From: Schaalia suimastitidis DSM 15538
Lineage (GTDB): Bacteria > Actinomycetota > Actinomycetes > Actinomycetales > Actinomycetaceae
Direction of reading: 5' to 3'
NCBI RefSeq assembly: GCF_000429105.1
Contig: NZ_AUBF01000011.1
Location: forward strand, 1-64,000
Length of the DNA: 64,000 nucleotides
In this document: positions 28,335 to 39,081 of the stretch, piece by piece
How positions within the stretch are numbered: the first letter of the stretch is position 1
Layout: each line of letters opens with the position of its first letter
Made by a program: the position numbers and the translations under genes
Notes under the pieces: generated by a model
Databases searched by the model: none
Told to the model about the DNA's origin: nothing
The model's input: the letters and a program-made list of their open reading frames with translations, nothing else

Positions 28335-29198
28335 TTATTTCACTTGTTCAAGAATTGTTTGGCGCACGTAGTTCGCGTCACGATACCCGCTAATGACGGC
28401 ATCGCCCACCACCATAAAAGGTGTTCCAGTAATACCCACCTGGTATGCGTGAGCTTTAGAGGCCTCGACCGCTGCGACCGTTTCAGCGGAGGTCATATCG
28501 GCTGTAAATGCGTTGATATCGGGCACGCCAGCAGCCTTGGCATATTCCACCAGCGAAGCCTCAGTGAACTCAGGATGTCCTTGGGTTGACAGGTTGGCAT
28601 AGACCGCGTCGTGGAATTGCCAGAAATACCCTTGATTAGCTGCCGCAACACCAGCTTGTGCGGCCAGGGGTGACGACGCCGAAATCTGGGCCAGATCGCG
28701 CCACTCGATACGCAATGTTCCGGCATCAACAAGATCTTGCAGCTGCGGGGTCACTTCCTGCGCCAGCAGCACGCAGTAGGGGCACGAAAAATCAGAGTAG
28801 AGCACCATCACTATGGGCGCGTCAACACTGCCTTTGGCCTGCCCATCTGCCGGGTCACGTCTTACCTCCGCGTGGAGGAGTTCCAACAGTGCAGGGTCAG
28901 TGACAACGGGCGCATATGTGTCCTGCTGGGTGGTGGAAGTATCGGTTGACGGGGCCTGCGCATTTTGCTCGGTCGTTGTGGCGGGCGGTGTTGCAGACGT
29001 CGCGGCAGTGGTGTCGTTGGGTTTGACAGTGAGCAAGACAGCGATGACAGCCAGCAGTGCGACGATCAGCAAGAGCAATAAGCTCACAACGATCATTAAC
29101 GGGTTGCGTGACGAGGCGGTGGTGCCTTGGGGGTCGCGTAGTGTCCCGTTGTGAGGGTCGCGTGGCGACGTTGCTGTGGTGTCAGGAGTGGTGCTCAT
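28335..29198 (-). CDS. Membrane-anchored DsbA-like thiol oxidoreductase
   Basis: A 287-residue protein with a cytosolic N-terminus, one membrane helix (about 34-58), a Thr/Ala/Gln-rich spacer, and a DsbA/Thioredoxin_4-type domain from about 115. The active site CPYC is at 139-142 in YSDFSCPYCVLLAQEV. The cis-proline loop GITGTPFMVVGD lies near the end. It would form or shuffle disulfides in exported proteins. The adjoining ccdA, six bases downstream, is a natural redox partner. A CPHC or CPWC motif is more common in DsbA; CPYC suggests a less oxidising or isomerase-like role, but this is an inference. Confidence 0.88.
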   Translation of the reverse strand: MSTTPDTTATSPRDPHNGTLRDPQGTTASSRNPLMIVVSLLLLLIVALLAVIAVLLTVKPNDTTAATSATPPATTTEQNAQAPSTDTSTTQQDTYAPVVTDPALLELLHAEVRRDPADGQAKGSVDAPIVMVLYSDFSCPYCVLLAQEVTPQLQDLVDAGTLRIEWRDLAQISASSPLAAQAGVAAANQGYFWQFHDAVYANLSTQGHPEFTEASLVEYAKAAGVPDINAFTADMTSAETVAAVEASKAHAYQVGITGTPFMVVGDAVISGYRDANYVRQTILEQVK

Positions 29199-29432
29199 GC
29201 ATGAACCTGTCTGAGAGGAAAACTACCCACACCACGGTAACCTAGTTGGCGTCTCTTGTCTCTTAGAACGCCACAGGCAATGCCCACTGGCACATATTTT
29301 GCTCGAGTGCGGGCACGTTGTTGCTTAGTGCGCCACAGGCTGGGCTAACGGGCGGAAATCGGAGGAGGCCGGAAATGTGAGAGAATCCGGGAGGCAGAGG
29401 AAGACGTAAAGTGGCCCTGTCGTTCTTAGGAA

Positions 29433-30350
29433 CTAAGCGAAGGGAAGCGTCTGCGTGCGTTCTTGTAGGAGTGCGCGAATCTCTTCGACGGCGGCTCCCA
29501 CGGTGCGCACGCGTGAGACCTTGGGGTCCATAACGGTTGGGGAACTGGCCCCCACCAGTAGCACGTTAAGGCTCAACGCAGAGGTGAGGGTCGTAATGAG
29601 CTGTTCACAGTCGGTGCCGCGGCCCATGACCACAGCTAGACGGGCAGGACGCTGTGAACAGTGTGCGCTCACACGTTCAGTGGCAGTAGTTCCAGCGTGG
29701 CACCCGGTCGCCATAATGGCGGTGTTGATGCCGTTCCATTGCAGGGCGACCCCAAGTACGTGAGCAGCAAGGGTGTGTTCTTCATCGGTGAGGACGAGGA
29801 CGCAGTCACTATTTGCTGCAATGGGTGGGCGATGGTCCGACACTTCTGTTAAGACACGCAGTACTGACAGTGTCAGCAGCGCTGATGGCGCATGACCAGG
29901 CTCTTCACCTTCGTGGGAAGCGCGGATTGCTTCTAATGCAGGTTCAATCAGGCGTGTCCACGTTTGAACAAGACCTTCGGCTGCAATCGCACTTTCAAGA
30001 AGGTGGAATAGGTGCTCAAGGTTGCCTTGGCGGGCAGCATTAATGATTTCAGGTGTATCTGAAGGGGGTGCAAAGTCGGCAGTATCGACCGCACTGCCGG
30101 AAAGAACGATAGACGCTGCCTCCGAGGTGGGGACACCAGCGTGAATAAGTTCCACCATTTTGGCCAGGCGGGTCACGTCTTCTGGGAGATATCGGCGGTG
30201 AGTGCCTGAGGGGCGTGAGCCAAGTCCCAGTCCGTAGCGACGTTCCCACGTGCGCAATGTGGAAGGGGAAATGCCAAGGCGAACTGATACTGCGGCCACC
30301 GACAAAGGAGCATCGGGCAGTGACGAGGCGAGCAGATGGGCTTTGGGCAT
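29433..30350 (-). CDS. MerR-family transcriptional regulator
   Basis: A 305-residue regulator. An N-terminal winged helix-turn-helix (SVAAVSVRLGISPSTLRTWERRYGLG, about 18-45; then GTHRRYLPEDV) is of the MerR/CarH-LitR type. A helical segment (about 85-170) and an alpha/beta region ending LNVLLVGASSP resemble the fold of cobalamin-binding domains, but the B12 ligand motif DxHxxG is absent, so cobalamin sensing is unlikely. ATG 30350 has AGGAGGGAG at ideal distance; an upstream in-frame start at 30368 is weaker. The target genes are unknown. It is divergent from whiB, with 349 bases in between. Confidence 0.85.
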   Translation of the reverse strand: MPKAHLLASSLPDAPLSVAAVSVRLGISPSTLRTWERRYGLGLGSRPSGTHRRYLPEDVTRLAKMVELIHAGVPTSEAASIVLSGSAVDTADFAPPSDTPEIINAARQGNLEHLFHLLESAIAAEGLVQTWTRLIEPALEAIRASHEGEEPGHAPSALLTLSVLRVLTEVSDHRPPIAANSDCVLVLTDEEHTLAAHVLGVALQWNGINTAIMATGCHAGTTATERVSAHCSQRPARLAVVMGRGTDCEQLITTLTSALSLNVLLVGASSPTVMDPKVSRVRTVGAAVEEIRALLQERTQTLPFA

Positions 30351-30609
30351 GGGCTCCCTCCTTGTCACAGGCTGATCGTTCTTACCGAGGCATCATCGCC
30401 GAAGCGCAAATGCCTATGACATGATTGTGGGCTGCTTTCGCATCTACCGCCACCGGAACAGTGTTTTTGCAGGTCGCAAGCGGTTGTGGTGAGTGTTGGT
30501 CGCCGGGTTGTTCCTGGTGAATTAGTGCGCGGGAAGCATGCCTATTTTCTCAGGCTTTTTTCAGTTTCGGCGCAAGTCTGGGAATTTGCGGAGAATTTGT
30601 GTCACGGTC

Positions 30610-30639
30610 TTGAATAACCCTTGCGTAGTTTTATAAGAT
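30610..30639 (+). promoter_or_regulatory. Promoter of the whiB gene
   Basis: TTGAAT (30610-30615), an 18-base spacer, TAAGAT (30634-30639). The start would lie near 30646, with a leader of about 54 bases. The remainder of the 349-base gap towards the MerR gene shows no gene. Confidence 0.55.
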
Positions 30640-30699
30640 ATTCAGTGGTTGCCGAAAGGAACGTCCTGAACGCAAAACAAGCAATGGAAGGGAGTGCTC

Positions 30700-30996
30700 A
30701 TGACCGACGTCTCACGACTGCCAGGGCCGATGATCGATGCCTGGGAGTGGCAGTACCAAGGTGCATGCCGCGACCTCGATACCGAAATGTTCTTCCACCC
30801 CGAAGGTGAACGCGGCTCTACCCGTCGTCGTCGCGCTGAAGCTGCCAAAGCAGTGTGTGCAACCTGCCCCGTGTTGGAACAATGCCGCGAATATGCTCTT
30901 GCTGCACAAGAACCATACGGCATCTGGGGAGGTATGACCGAGGAAGAACGTCGAGAGGCTGTGCGTGCCCGCGTACGTCGCCGCGCCTCGTAAAAT
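30700..30996 (+). CDS. WhiB-family [4Fe-4S] transcriptional regulator
   Basis: A 97-residue Wbl protein. Cluster-binding cysteines are at 23, 53, 56 and 62 (C-x29-C-x2-C-x5-C), followed by the GIWGG turn at 74-78 and a basic DNA-binding tail RRREAVRARVRRR-like. The order and length fit the WhiB2/WhmD subgroup, which acts with sigma A at cell division genes. ATG 30700 has GGAAGGGA seven bases upstream; a GTG at 30694 falls inside that site. A perfect terminator follows about 100 bases later. Confidence 0.92.
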
Positions 30997-31092
30997 ACGT
31001 ACTTTGCTGCTCCTGGTCACAACCGCGTCGTCAACACCTGACCACAAAACCATTGGCTGAGCAGGAGCCAAAAATCGCTACACACCCCAATG

Positions 31093-31120
31093 AAAGGCCA
31101 CCACACACGTGGTGGCCTTT
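31093..31120 (+). terminator. Terminator of whiB
   Basis: AAAGGCCACCAC (31093-31104) and GTGGTGGCCTTT (31109-31120) form a perfect 12-base stem with a four-base loop and terminal T's. Confidence 0.85.
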
Positions 31121-31261
31121 AACGTATCCGTCAAGCGTGCCTACTGAAGCGCCACCGAGTGCTAACGTGGCACTGACGTAGTGACAAAAGTGACAACATC
31201 CGCAGCAGCCCACGCGAAAGGTACCGCCTCTCCACTGCTGCACGTATGGAGGGAGAACCAC

Positions 31262-32530
31262 ATGGACACCCCATGGGATGACCGCGCGCTGATCGACAGT
31301 TTCACCGCAGAGTTCAACGACCTCGTCGCATTCGCCACAGCATCAGCATGTCCCAGTGGCTTTGGATACCTCAATGGTGATGGCACGGTTGATCTGGACA
31401 GGCCCGTGGAACTGTGGATTACCTCGCGTATGACCCACGTTTTTTCGCTGGCAACCATGCTGGGGATTGAACAAGCCCACGACTATGCCACGCACGGTGT
31501 GCGCGCACTGAGCCTTGCTATGCGCGACCACGAATACGGCGGGTGGTTTAGCGCCGTCAGTCACGACGTCAATGACGCCGGGCATGCGGAATATGTGGGC
31601 GATGGTCGCAAAGAAGCCTACGCACACGCCTTCGTGCTTCTGGCTGCTTCCAGCGCCACCCAGGCCGGTATTCCAGGTGGCCTTGACCTGCTGGCCCTTG
31701 CAGCTAACGACCAGGATCAGCATTGGTGGCAGCCGCAATACGGGCGCGGACGTGAATCGTGGGACCGCAGTTTCACGACGTCGGAAGCCTATCGTGGCCT
31801 CAACTCCAATATGCACACAGTGGAGGCCTACCTTGCTGCTTTTTACGCCACAGGGGAACGTCTATGGCTTGATCGGGCGCGCGCCATACTGCGCTGGGCG
31901 GCTGACCTTGCAGTTCAATGGGACGGGAGACTCCCTGAACACTTCACCCAAACATGGGAAGTGCAGCCTTCATTCAACAGTGACAAACCCTCTGACCCTT
32001 TCAGGCCATATGGGGCAACCCCGGGCCACGGTTTTGAGTGGGCGCGCCTCATGCTGCACCTTCGCGGCGCATTGCGTGACCTTGATGATGAAATCCCCAA
32101 CTGGACGCTTGACGTGCCCGCTCTTCTCTTTGAACGCGCTGCCGCGGACGGGTGGGATGAGGTTCACGGCGGATTCGTCTACACCACCGATTTCTCGGGC
32201 ACTCCCGTAGTACCCACGCGTATGCACTGGGTGGCTTGTGAAGCTGTCGCAGCGGCTGTCACTCTGGGACGTGAGTATATGCGGGAAGGGCAAAGCGAAA
32301 ATGTTGACGTCGTGTCAGACCATTTCGCAACTTGGGTGGCGTGGATGGACCAGTACCTGCGTGAAGCGCCCGGTAGGTGGATACACGAAGTCGACGAAGG
32401 CGGGCAGGCGTCGTCAACAACGTGGGCGGGTAAGCCTGACGCCTACCACGTGGCGCAAATGCTACTTATGCCGCTTCTTCCGTCTGCCGCCTCGTTTGCC
32501 GAGGCCGTTCGCCGTTATGTGCAGTCCTGA
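31262..32530 (+). CDS. AGE-family sugar epimerase/isomerase (YihS-like)
   Basis: A 422-residue (alpha/alpha)6-barrel protein of the N-acylglucosamine 2-epimerase family. LWITSRMTHVFSLATMLG, GGWFSAVSHDVNDAGHAEYVGDGRKEAYAHAFVLLA (only its core is conserved), NSNMHTVEAYLAAFYATG, PGHGFEWARLMLHL and MHWVACEAVAAAVTLG carry the family's His, Arg and Glu residues. These resemble aldose-ketose isomerases such as YihS (mannose/fructose or sulfoquinovose) more than true N-acetylglucosamine epimerases. ATG 31262 was chosen because GGAGGGAG lies just upstream; an in-frame GTG at 31181 lacks one. The gene stands alone, so the substrate is unclear. Confidence 0.83.
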   Translation: MDTPWDDRALIDSFTAEFNDLVAFATASACPSGFGYLNGDGTVDLDRPVELWITSRMTHVFSLATMLGIEQAHDYATHGVRALSLAMRDHEYGGWFSAVSHDVNDAGHAEYVGDGRKEAYAHAFVLLAASSATQAGIPGGLDLLALAANDQDQHWWQPQYGRGRESWDRSFTTSEAYRGLNSNMHTVEAYLAAFYATGERLWLDRARAILRWAADLAVQWDGRLPEHFTQTWEVQPSFNSDKPSDPFRPYGATPGHGFEWARLMLHLRGALRDLDDEIPNWTLDVPALLFERAAADGWDEVHGGFVYTTDFSGTPVVPTRMHWVACEAVAAAVTLGREYMREGQSENVDVVSDHFATWVAWMDQYLREAPGRWIHEVDEGGQASSTTWAGKPDAYHVAQMLLMPLLPSAASFAEAVRRYVQS

Positions 32531-32627
32531 CGCCGACGCGCCGGTACTGTTTGCTCACGCAGGTGACACTCACCACGGAGCGCCCAAAAAGGTCATGCTG
32601 GCTTGAGATGGGTGAGGGGAGGGCGCC

Positions 32628-34166
<1,539 letters not shown>

Positions 34167-34279
34167 AGGTCGGTAGCGCAGCGGGGCTTGCCACCTGGCG
34201 GAGTGTGGCCCGGGGAACCCCGGATCCGCAGTCTGGCGGCCTGTGGCCTCGGGAATCTTGCACAGTACCCAACTGAACA

Positions 34280-34323
34280 GCGGCGGCTTGTTGTGACACT
34301 GAGTCACGGTCGGCCGCCGCTTT
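34280..34323 (+). terminator. Terminator after guaB
   Basis: GCGGCGGC (34280-34287) pairs with GCCGCCGC (34313-34320), followed by TTT. An inner stem GTGAC/GTCAC strengthens it. It lies about 115 bases after the guaB stop. Confidence 0.7.
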
Positions 34324-34403
34324 GCGCTGAGACTTTTGGCTCTGAACCACTGCTATCCCGACACTAAGATAGTGACATTGGCAACCACTGGAGGTCCCTC
34401 ACC

Positions 34404-35099
34404 ATGCTCATTCTCATCGACGATGCTGACCCGGAAGCAATTGAAGACACACTGTCGTATTTACCCGTTGATGGCGTGACAACCAACCCGACAATCCTGG
34501 CACGCTACGGCGCTGACCCGCTGGCCACGTTGAAGCGCATCAAGGAAATACTGCCTTTTGGGGCGCAGATGCACGCCCAGCTGGTGTCGACACGCACTGC
34601 TGAAATGCTTCGTGAAGCAGCTGCGCTACGTGAGGCGCTGGGCGAAAATATCTATGTCAAAGTGCCGGTGACCCGCGAGGGCTACGCGGCAATGCCAATG
34701 TTGAAACAGCGGGGCTTCCTTATTACAGCCACCGGTATTCACTCGGCAATGCAAGGATTTATGGCTGCAAAAGCGGGATGCCGCTACATTGCTCCGTACG
34801 TGAACCGTATGGATAATTTCGGTATTTCTGGTGTGCGTGTTGCCGAGGACATGCACAAAATGTTGCGCGCACAAGGTTTGGATGCTGATGTGTTGGCCGC
34901 CTCGTTCAAAAACTCTGAGCAGGTCCTTGAACTGGTCCGAGCTGGCATCGGTGCAATCACTGCTCACCCGGACGTGTTGGCACACCTTGTGGGTAATCCG
35001 GCCACCGAAATGGCTATCGCGGATCAGAATAATGACTTCGCGAAGCTTGTTGGCGGCACCCTCAACTGGGCGGATCTCATTGAGGCTTCCGCAGACTAA
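34404..35099 (+). CDS. Transaldolase-like fructose-6-phosphate aldolase
   Basis: A 231-residue small transaldolase of the Fsa/TalC group, cleaving or forming C3-C4 bonds with dihydroxyacetone or glyceraldehyde 3-phosphate. The Schiff-base Lys is in NIYVKVPVTREG (about 86). GVTTNPTILARYG, the TATGIHSAMQGFMAAKAG barrel strand, and IAPYVNRMDNFG fit the family, and the length is nearer to Fsa (about 220) than to full transaldolases. GGAGGT precedes the ATG. True Fsa and small transaldolases cannot be told apart by eye. The gene stands alone between guaB and a reverse-oriented exonuclease. Confidence 0.87.
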   Translation: MLILIDDADPEAIEDTLSYLPVDGVTTNPTILARYGADPLATLKRIKEILPFGAQMHAQLVSTRTAEMLREAAALREALGENIYVKVPVTREGYAAMPMLKQRGFLITATGIHSAMQGFMAAKAGCRYIAPYVNRMDNFGISGVRVAEDMHKMLRAQGLDADVLAASFKNSEQVLELVRAGIGAITAHPDVLAHLVGNPATEMAIADQNNDFAKLVGGTLNWADLIEASAD

Positions 35100-35119
35100 A
35101 AGGCGCGTTTTCGCGACAA

Positions 35120-35860
35120 TTAGCGGGCGTGACCTTCCACCGGCCACGCCCGCGATATGCGAGAATCTTTCCCTTGTTTGTGCAGGAAGGCTTCAAAGTC
35201 ATCGGCCCACTCAACGTGGGCTTTCATCTGCCACTGGTGAAGTTCTGAGGCGCTGAGATCCCCAATGTGTTCAACGTGCTTACGCGCCATACCGCCAAGC
35301 ACATCCAGTGTCATTGCCACATCAACCTCTGCTGTATGCGCGTTCTCTTCAGCAGTTACGCCATAGGCAGGTGCCATCGACACCAGGGTTTTCTTCCCTT
35401 TACGGAAACGATCAAGTTTGCGGTCGATCACCAGCGGATCAATAACCGGGGCAGGTGAAAATCCGAGGCGCTGTGTCAACGTTGCCAGTCCGTGACGGGA
35501 CAATTCGGCCTCCATCAGCGAAATATCGTAGGTCGCATTGAAAGCCACCACAGGATAGCCCCGAGACCAATGATCGGCTAAGGTTGCTGCCACCTGGTCA
35601 AGAACCTCCACAATAGGGTGGCCGTTCGCGCGCGCATACTCCGTGGTAATGCCGTGAACCTGGGTGGCACGTTCGGGAATATCCACACCTGGGTCAGCAA
35701 GCCATGTGCGTACAAGGTCGTCTTCATAGGGGCGCGCCCCGCCCCGCCGCAGTACTACCGCAGCGGTTACCAGACGATCCTTGGACGGGTGAATCCCCGT
35801 GGTCTCTGTGTCAAAGCCAAGCCACGGCAGGTCAGTCCATAACGTCGGTGTGGTATTCAT
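35120..35860 (-). CDS. DEDD-type 3'-5' exonuclease (DnaQ-like)
   Basis: A 246-residue DnaQ-fold exonuclease. Exo I is WLGFDTETTG (Asp and Glu at about 15 and 17), Exo II is VVAFNATYDISLM, and Exo III is NAHTAEVDVAMTLDVL with its His and Asp, so all four metal-binding acidic residues and the general-base His are present (DEDDh type). Actinobacterial proteins of this size are annotated as exonuclease or epsilon-like, and a DNA repair or proofreading role is likely. ATG 35860 gives MNTTPTLWTDLPWLGF; the open frame extends far upstream into the guaB3 region, which is not credible. It is divergent from guaB3. Confidence 0.87.
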   Translation of the reverse strand: MNTTPTLWTDLPWLGFDTETTGIHPSKDRLVTAAVVLRRGGARPYEDDLVRTWLADPGVDIPERATQVHGITTEYARANGHPIVEVLDQVAATLADHWSRGYPVVAFNATYDISLMEAELSRHGLATLTQRLGFSPAPVIDPLVIDRKLDRFRKGKKTLVSMAPAYGVTAEENAHTAEVDVAMTLDVLGGMARKHVEHIGDLSASELHQWQMKAHVEWADDFEAFLHKQGKDSRISRAWPVEGHAR

Positions 35861-36044
35861 ACTTCTAGTGTGAAGCATTGGACTGATATCTGCGGTATCG
35901 CGTCGACCTCTGGCACGTGGAAGCAACGGTGACCGACCCTGGATTACGTGTGTACGTGCGATCTGAAGAGGATGCGCGCAGACCCACATCTGGAAACCAC
36001 AGTCCACATCGGGGGCGCACAATCGGTGGTGGAACGTAGCGCAC

Positions 36045-36083
36045 GGCCCACATCTGATGCTGTGGGCCGATAAACTGCCATTG
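36045..36083 (+). promoter_or_regulatory. guaB3 promoter with overlapping palindrome
   Basis: GGCCCACA (36045-36052) and TGTGGGCC (36061-36068) form a perfect inverted repeat just before TAAACT (36071-36076), which is six bases before the GTG at 36083. The palindrome fills the space between a -35 and the -10, so it may be an operator. The decamer CCCACATCTG inside it is repeated upstream at 35983-35992. The 222-base divergent gap has no other feature. Confidence 0.5.
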
Positions 36084-37207
36084 TGAGTAATGAAGTAGAA
36101 ATTGGTCGCGGCAAACGTGGACGCCGTGCCTACACCCTTGACGACATTGCCCTCGTGCCTGCGCGACGCACGCGCGACCCGGAAGATGTCAACGTCGGCT
36201 GGCAAATTGATGCCTACCACGTGGATATCCCCATTATGGCTGCACCGATGGACTCTGTAATGAGCCCACATACAGCAATTGAGTTTGGGCGGCTGGGTGG
36301 CATTGGCGTCCTCGACCTTGAAGGGCTGTGGACACGATATGACGATCCCACGCCACTTTTGGATGAAGTCAGCCACCTCGACGGTGAGGAATCCATCCCC
36401 TTCCTTCAGCGCGTCTATTCTGAGCCGATCAAACCGGAACTCATCACCGCACGCCTGAATGAGATTCGCCAAGCGGGTGTGGTTGTCGCTGCGGCTTTGT
36501 CGCCGGCGCGCACCCAGAAATATTGGCGGGATGTCGTTGATGCAGGTGTTGATCTGTTCATTATTCGTGGCACCACTGTTTCAGCTGAACACGTGTCGTC
36601 CCGTGCCGAACCACTTAACCTCAAACGCTTCATTTACGAGCTTGACGTGCCGGTGATCGTTGGCGGCGTGTCGACGACCACTGCTGCCCTTCACCTTATG
36701 CGCACAGGTGCTGCTGGTATTTTGGTCGGCTTTGGTGGCGGTGCGGCCCACTCGACGAGGCAGTTGCTGGGTGTGCACGCACCTATGGCGACGGCGCTGG
36801 CTGATGTTGCAGCGGCACGACGAGACTATATGGATGAATCCGGTGGTCGGTATGTGCACGTCATAGCTGATGGCGGTATTGGCCGCTCCGGTGACCTGAC
36901 GCGTGCCATTGCGTGTGGAGCCGACGCCGTCATGTTGGGCGCAGCATTGGCGCGCGCTGAGGAAGCTCCGGGCCGCGGTTGGCATTGGGGAAGCGAAGCG
37001 ACCCACCCGGTGATGCCACGAGGCCAACGCGTCCATGTGGGTACCAGTGGAAGTATGCGGGAAATCCTTTACGGGCCTTCCACGCGTGCCGATGGGTCAC
37101 TTAACTTCGTGGGCGCACTCAAACGCACTATGGCCTCGACAGGCTACAGCGAAGTGAAAGACCTGCAGCGTGTCGAGGTGGTTGTCAGCCCCTACCAGCC
37201 AAGTTAG
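36083..37207 (+). CDS. guaB3: GuaB3-family IMP dehydrogenase-related protein
   Basis: A 374-residue (beta/alpha)8-barrel protein of the GuaB3 group, a CBS-less relative of IMP dehydrogenase almost universal in actinobacteria. YTLDDIALVPARRTRDPEDV, IMAAPMDSVMSP, VHVIADGGIGRSGDLTRAIACGADAVMLG and PRGQRVHVGTSGS are characteristic. The catalytic loop reads GFGGGAAHSTR where guaB has the GSICTT Cys, so the nucleophile is missing and normal IMP oxidation is unlikely. Some GuaB3 proteins have been proposed to act as GMP reductases, but those keep the Cys. GTG 36083 follows a leaderless -10. A perfect two-way terminator follows. Confidence 0.9.
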   Translation: MSNEVEIGRGKRGRRAYTLDDIALVPARRTRDPEDVNVGWQIDAYHVDIPIMAAPMDSVMSPHTAIEFGRLGGIGVLDLEGLWTRYDDPTPLLDEVSHLDGEESIPFLQRVYSEPIKPELITARLNEIRQAGVVVAAALSPARTQKYWRDVVDAGVDLFIIRGTTVSAEHVSSRAEPLNLKRFIYELDVPVIVGGVSTTTAALHLMRTGAAGILVGFGGGAAHSTRQLLGVHAPMATALADVAAARRDYMDESGGRYVHVIADGGIGRSGDLTRAIACGADAVMLGAALARAEEAPGRGWHWGSEATHPVMPRGQRVHVGTSGSMREILYGPSTRADGSLNFVGALKRTMASTGYSEVKDLQRVEVVVSPYQPS

Positions 37208-37300
37208 AGGCCCCAGCGCGCAGAATTGCTACCGGGGGAGCGCCTTTGATGGGTTTTAACAGCCACAACTTGCAGGAATCCCACACAATATGTGTACGCA

Positions 37301-37340
37301 AACAGCTTAAGGGGAGGCAACCGCCTCCCCTTAAGCTGTT
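37301..37340. terminator. Bidirectional terminator between guaB3 and fumA
   Basis: AACAGCTTAAGGGGAGGC (37301-37318) and GCCTCCCCTTAAGCTGTT (37323-37340) form a perfect 18-base stem with loop AACC. It sits between two convergent genes. Confidence 0.9.
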
Positions 37341-37383
37341 CCAACCGATGGAGTGAAACCCTTGTTCAGGACTGATCGAAAGC

Positions 37384-39081
37384 TTACAGTCCTGGACGTT
37401 TGCCGATAGTCAGGGTCACTTCCTGTGTGCCAGCGAAGAAGTCATTGCCTTTGTCGTCGACGACAATGAAGGCCGGGAAGTCGACGACGTCAATCTTCCA
37501 AATGGCCTCCATGCCAAGCTCGGGGTATTCGACCAATTCCACATTCTTAATGCAGTCCTGTGCCAGGCGAGCAGCTGGGCCGCCGATGGAGCCAAGATAG
37601 AAACCACCGTGTTTGGCACACGCATCGGTGACAGCCTTGGAACGGTTGCCTTTTGCCAGCATCACCATCGAACCGCCTGCTGCTTGGAACTGGTCGACGT
37701 AGGAGTCCATGCGTCCGGCAGTGGTCGGTCCAAAGGAGCCTGACGGCATCCCTTCTGGAGTCTTGGCTGGTCCGGCGTAGTACACGGGGTGATCCTTGAG
37801 GTACTGCGGCATTTCCTCACCGGCGTCAAGGCGTTCCTTGATCTTGGCGTGGGCAATGTCGCGGGCCACGATAATGGTGCCAGTGAGCGATACGCGCGTC
37901 TTAATTGGATGTTTGGTCAGTTCAGCCAGGATTTCGGGCATTGGGCGGTTAAGGTCGATTTTGACTGCTGCCCCCTTGCCTGTGGAGGATACGCCGCACG
38001 CTTCAGCGTCAAGGTCAGCGTCGGTTACCTCAGGCAGGAAACGACCTGGATCCATGTCGAGTGCTTCAAGGAAGACACCCTCGGGGGTGATCTTCGCTCG
38101 TGCCTGGCGGTCTGCGGAGCACGATACGGCGATGGCAACGGGTAGTGAAGCGCCGTGACGTGGAAGGCGGATAACGCGCACGTCGTGGCAGAAGTATTTG
38201 CCGCCGAATTGGGCGCCAATGCCGATCTGGCGGGTGAGTTCCAGGACTTTTTCTTCCAGCTCAACATCACGGAAACCGTGTCCTGCAATGGACCCTTCGC
38301 GGGGAAGTTCGTCAAGGTATTTCGCAGAGGCGTATTTTGCGGCTTTGAGGCAGAACTCTGCTGAGGTGCCGCCTACAACGATCGCGAGGTGGTAGGGGGG
38401 ACATGCGGCGGTGCCAAGGGAACGAATCTTTTCCTCAATGAACTGCATCATCCGTTCGGGGTTGAGCAGCGCTTTCGTTTCCTGGTACAGGTAGGACTTG
38501 TTGGCGCTACCGCCGCCTTTGGCCATGAAAAGGAAAGAGTATTCCGTTTCGTGTCCGGGTTTCGTGTCGGCAGCAATTTCAATCTGTGCGGGCAGATTAT
38601 TACCGGTATTGCGTTCATCCCACATGGTGATGGGCGCATTTTGTGAGTACCGCAGGTTCAGGGTGGTGTAGGCGTCGTAGATGCCGCGTGACAGGGCTTT
38701 TTCGTCCGGCCCGTCGGTGAGGATTTGTTGACCGCGCTTTGCTGAAATGATGGCGGTACCGGTGTCTTGGCACATGGGGAGCACGCCACCTGAAGCGATC
38801 ACAGCATTTTTCAGCAGGTCAAGGGCAACGAATTTGTCGTTGTCGGAAGCTTCGGGGTCATCCAAGATATTGCGCAGCTGCTGTAGGTGCGCAGTGCGCA
38901 GGTAGTGGGAGATGTCGTGGATTGCGGTCTCGGCCAGAAGCTGCAGTGCTTCAGGAGCCACTTTGAGGAATGTGCGACCGTCGGGCCCTTCACATGTTTC
39001 TACCCCCTCGGTGGTGAGGAGGCGGTACTGGGTGGGGTCGGCCCCCAGGGGAAGAAGGTCTTCGTAGACAAAGTCGGTCAC
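37384..39081 (-). CDS. fumA: Fumarate hydratase class I (iron-sulfur)
   Basis: A single-chain class I fumarase of 565 residues, hydrating fumarate to malate with a [4Fe-4S] cluster. Cluster cysteines lie in [11 protein letters not shown] (about 102), an [10 protein letters not shown] segment (about 225) and SCSADR (about 320). [28 protein letters not shown] and [13 protein letters not shown] are further family blocks from the N- and C-terminal domains. The start is GTG at 39079-39081 with AAGGAG upstream. The gene is divergent from the class II fumarase fumC across a 502-base gap. Class I enzymes are oxygen- and iron-sensitive; the pair may allow switching. Confidence 0.95.
   Translation of the reverse strand: MTDFVYEDLLPLGADPTQYRLLTTEGVETCEGPDGRTFLKVAPEALQLLAETAIHDISHYLRTAHLQQLRNILDDPEASDNDKFVALDLLKNAVIASGGVLPMCQDTGTAIISAKRGQQILTDGPDEKALSRGIYDAYTTLNLRYSQNAPITMWDERNTGNNLPAQIEIAADTKPGHETEYSFLFMAKGGGSANKSYLYQETKALLNPERMMQFIEEKIRSLGTAACPPYHLAIVVGGTSAEFCLKAAKYASAKYLDELPREGSIAGHGFRDVELEEKVLELTRQIGIGAQFGGKYFCHDVRVIRLPRHGASLPVAIAVSCSADRQARAKITPEGVFLEALDMDPGRFLPEVTDADLDAEACGVSSTGKGAAVKIDLNRPMPEILAELTKHPIKTRVSLTGTIIVARDIAHAKIKERLDAGEEMPQYLKDHPVYYAGPAKTPEGMPSGSFGPTTAGRMDSYVDQFQAAGGSMVMLAKGNRSKAVTDACAKHGGFYLGSIGGPAARLAQDCIKNVELVEYPELGMEAIWKIDVVDFPAFIVVDDKGNDFFAGTQEVTLTIGKRPGL

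Noticed and set aside
35861-36472. Upstream extension of the DEDD exonuclease through the guaB3 promoter and 5' end
   Set aside because: It would be antisense to guaB3 and bears no similarity to exonucleases.
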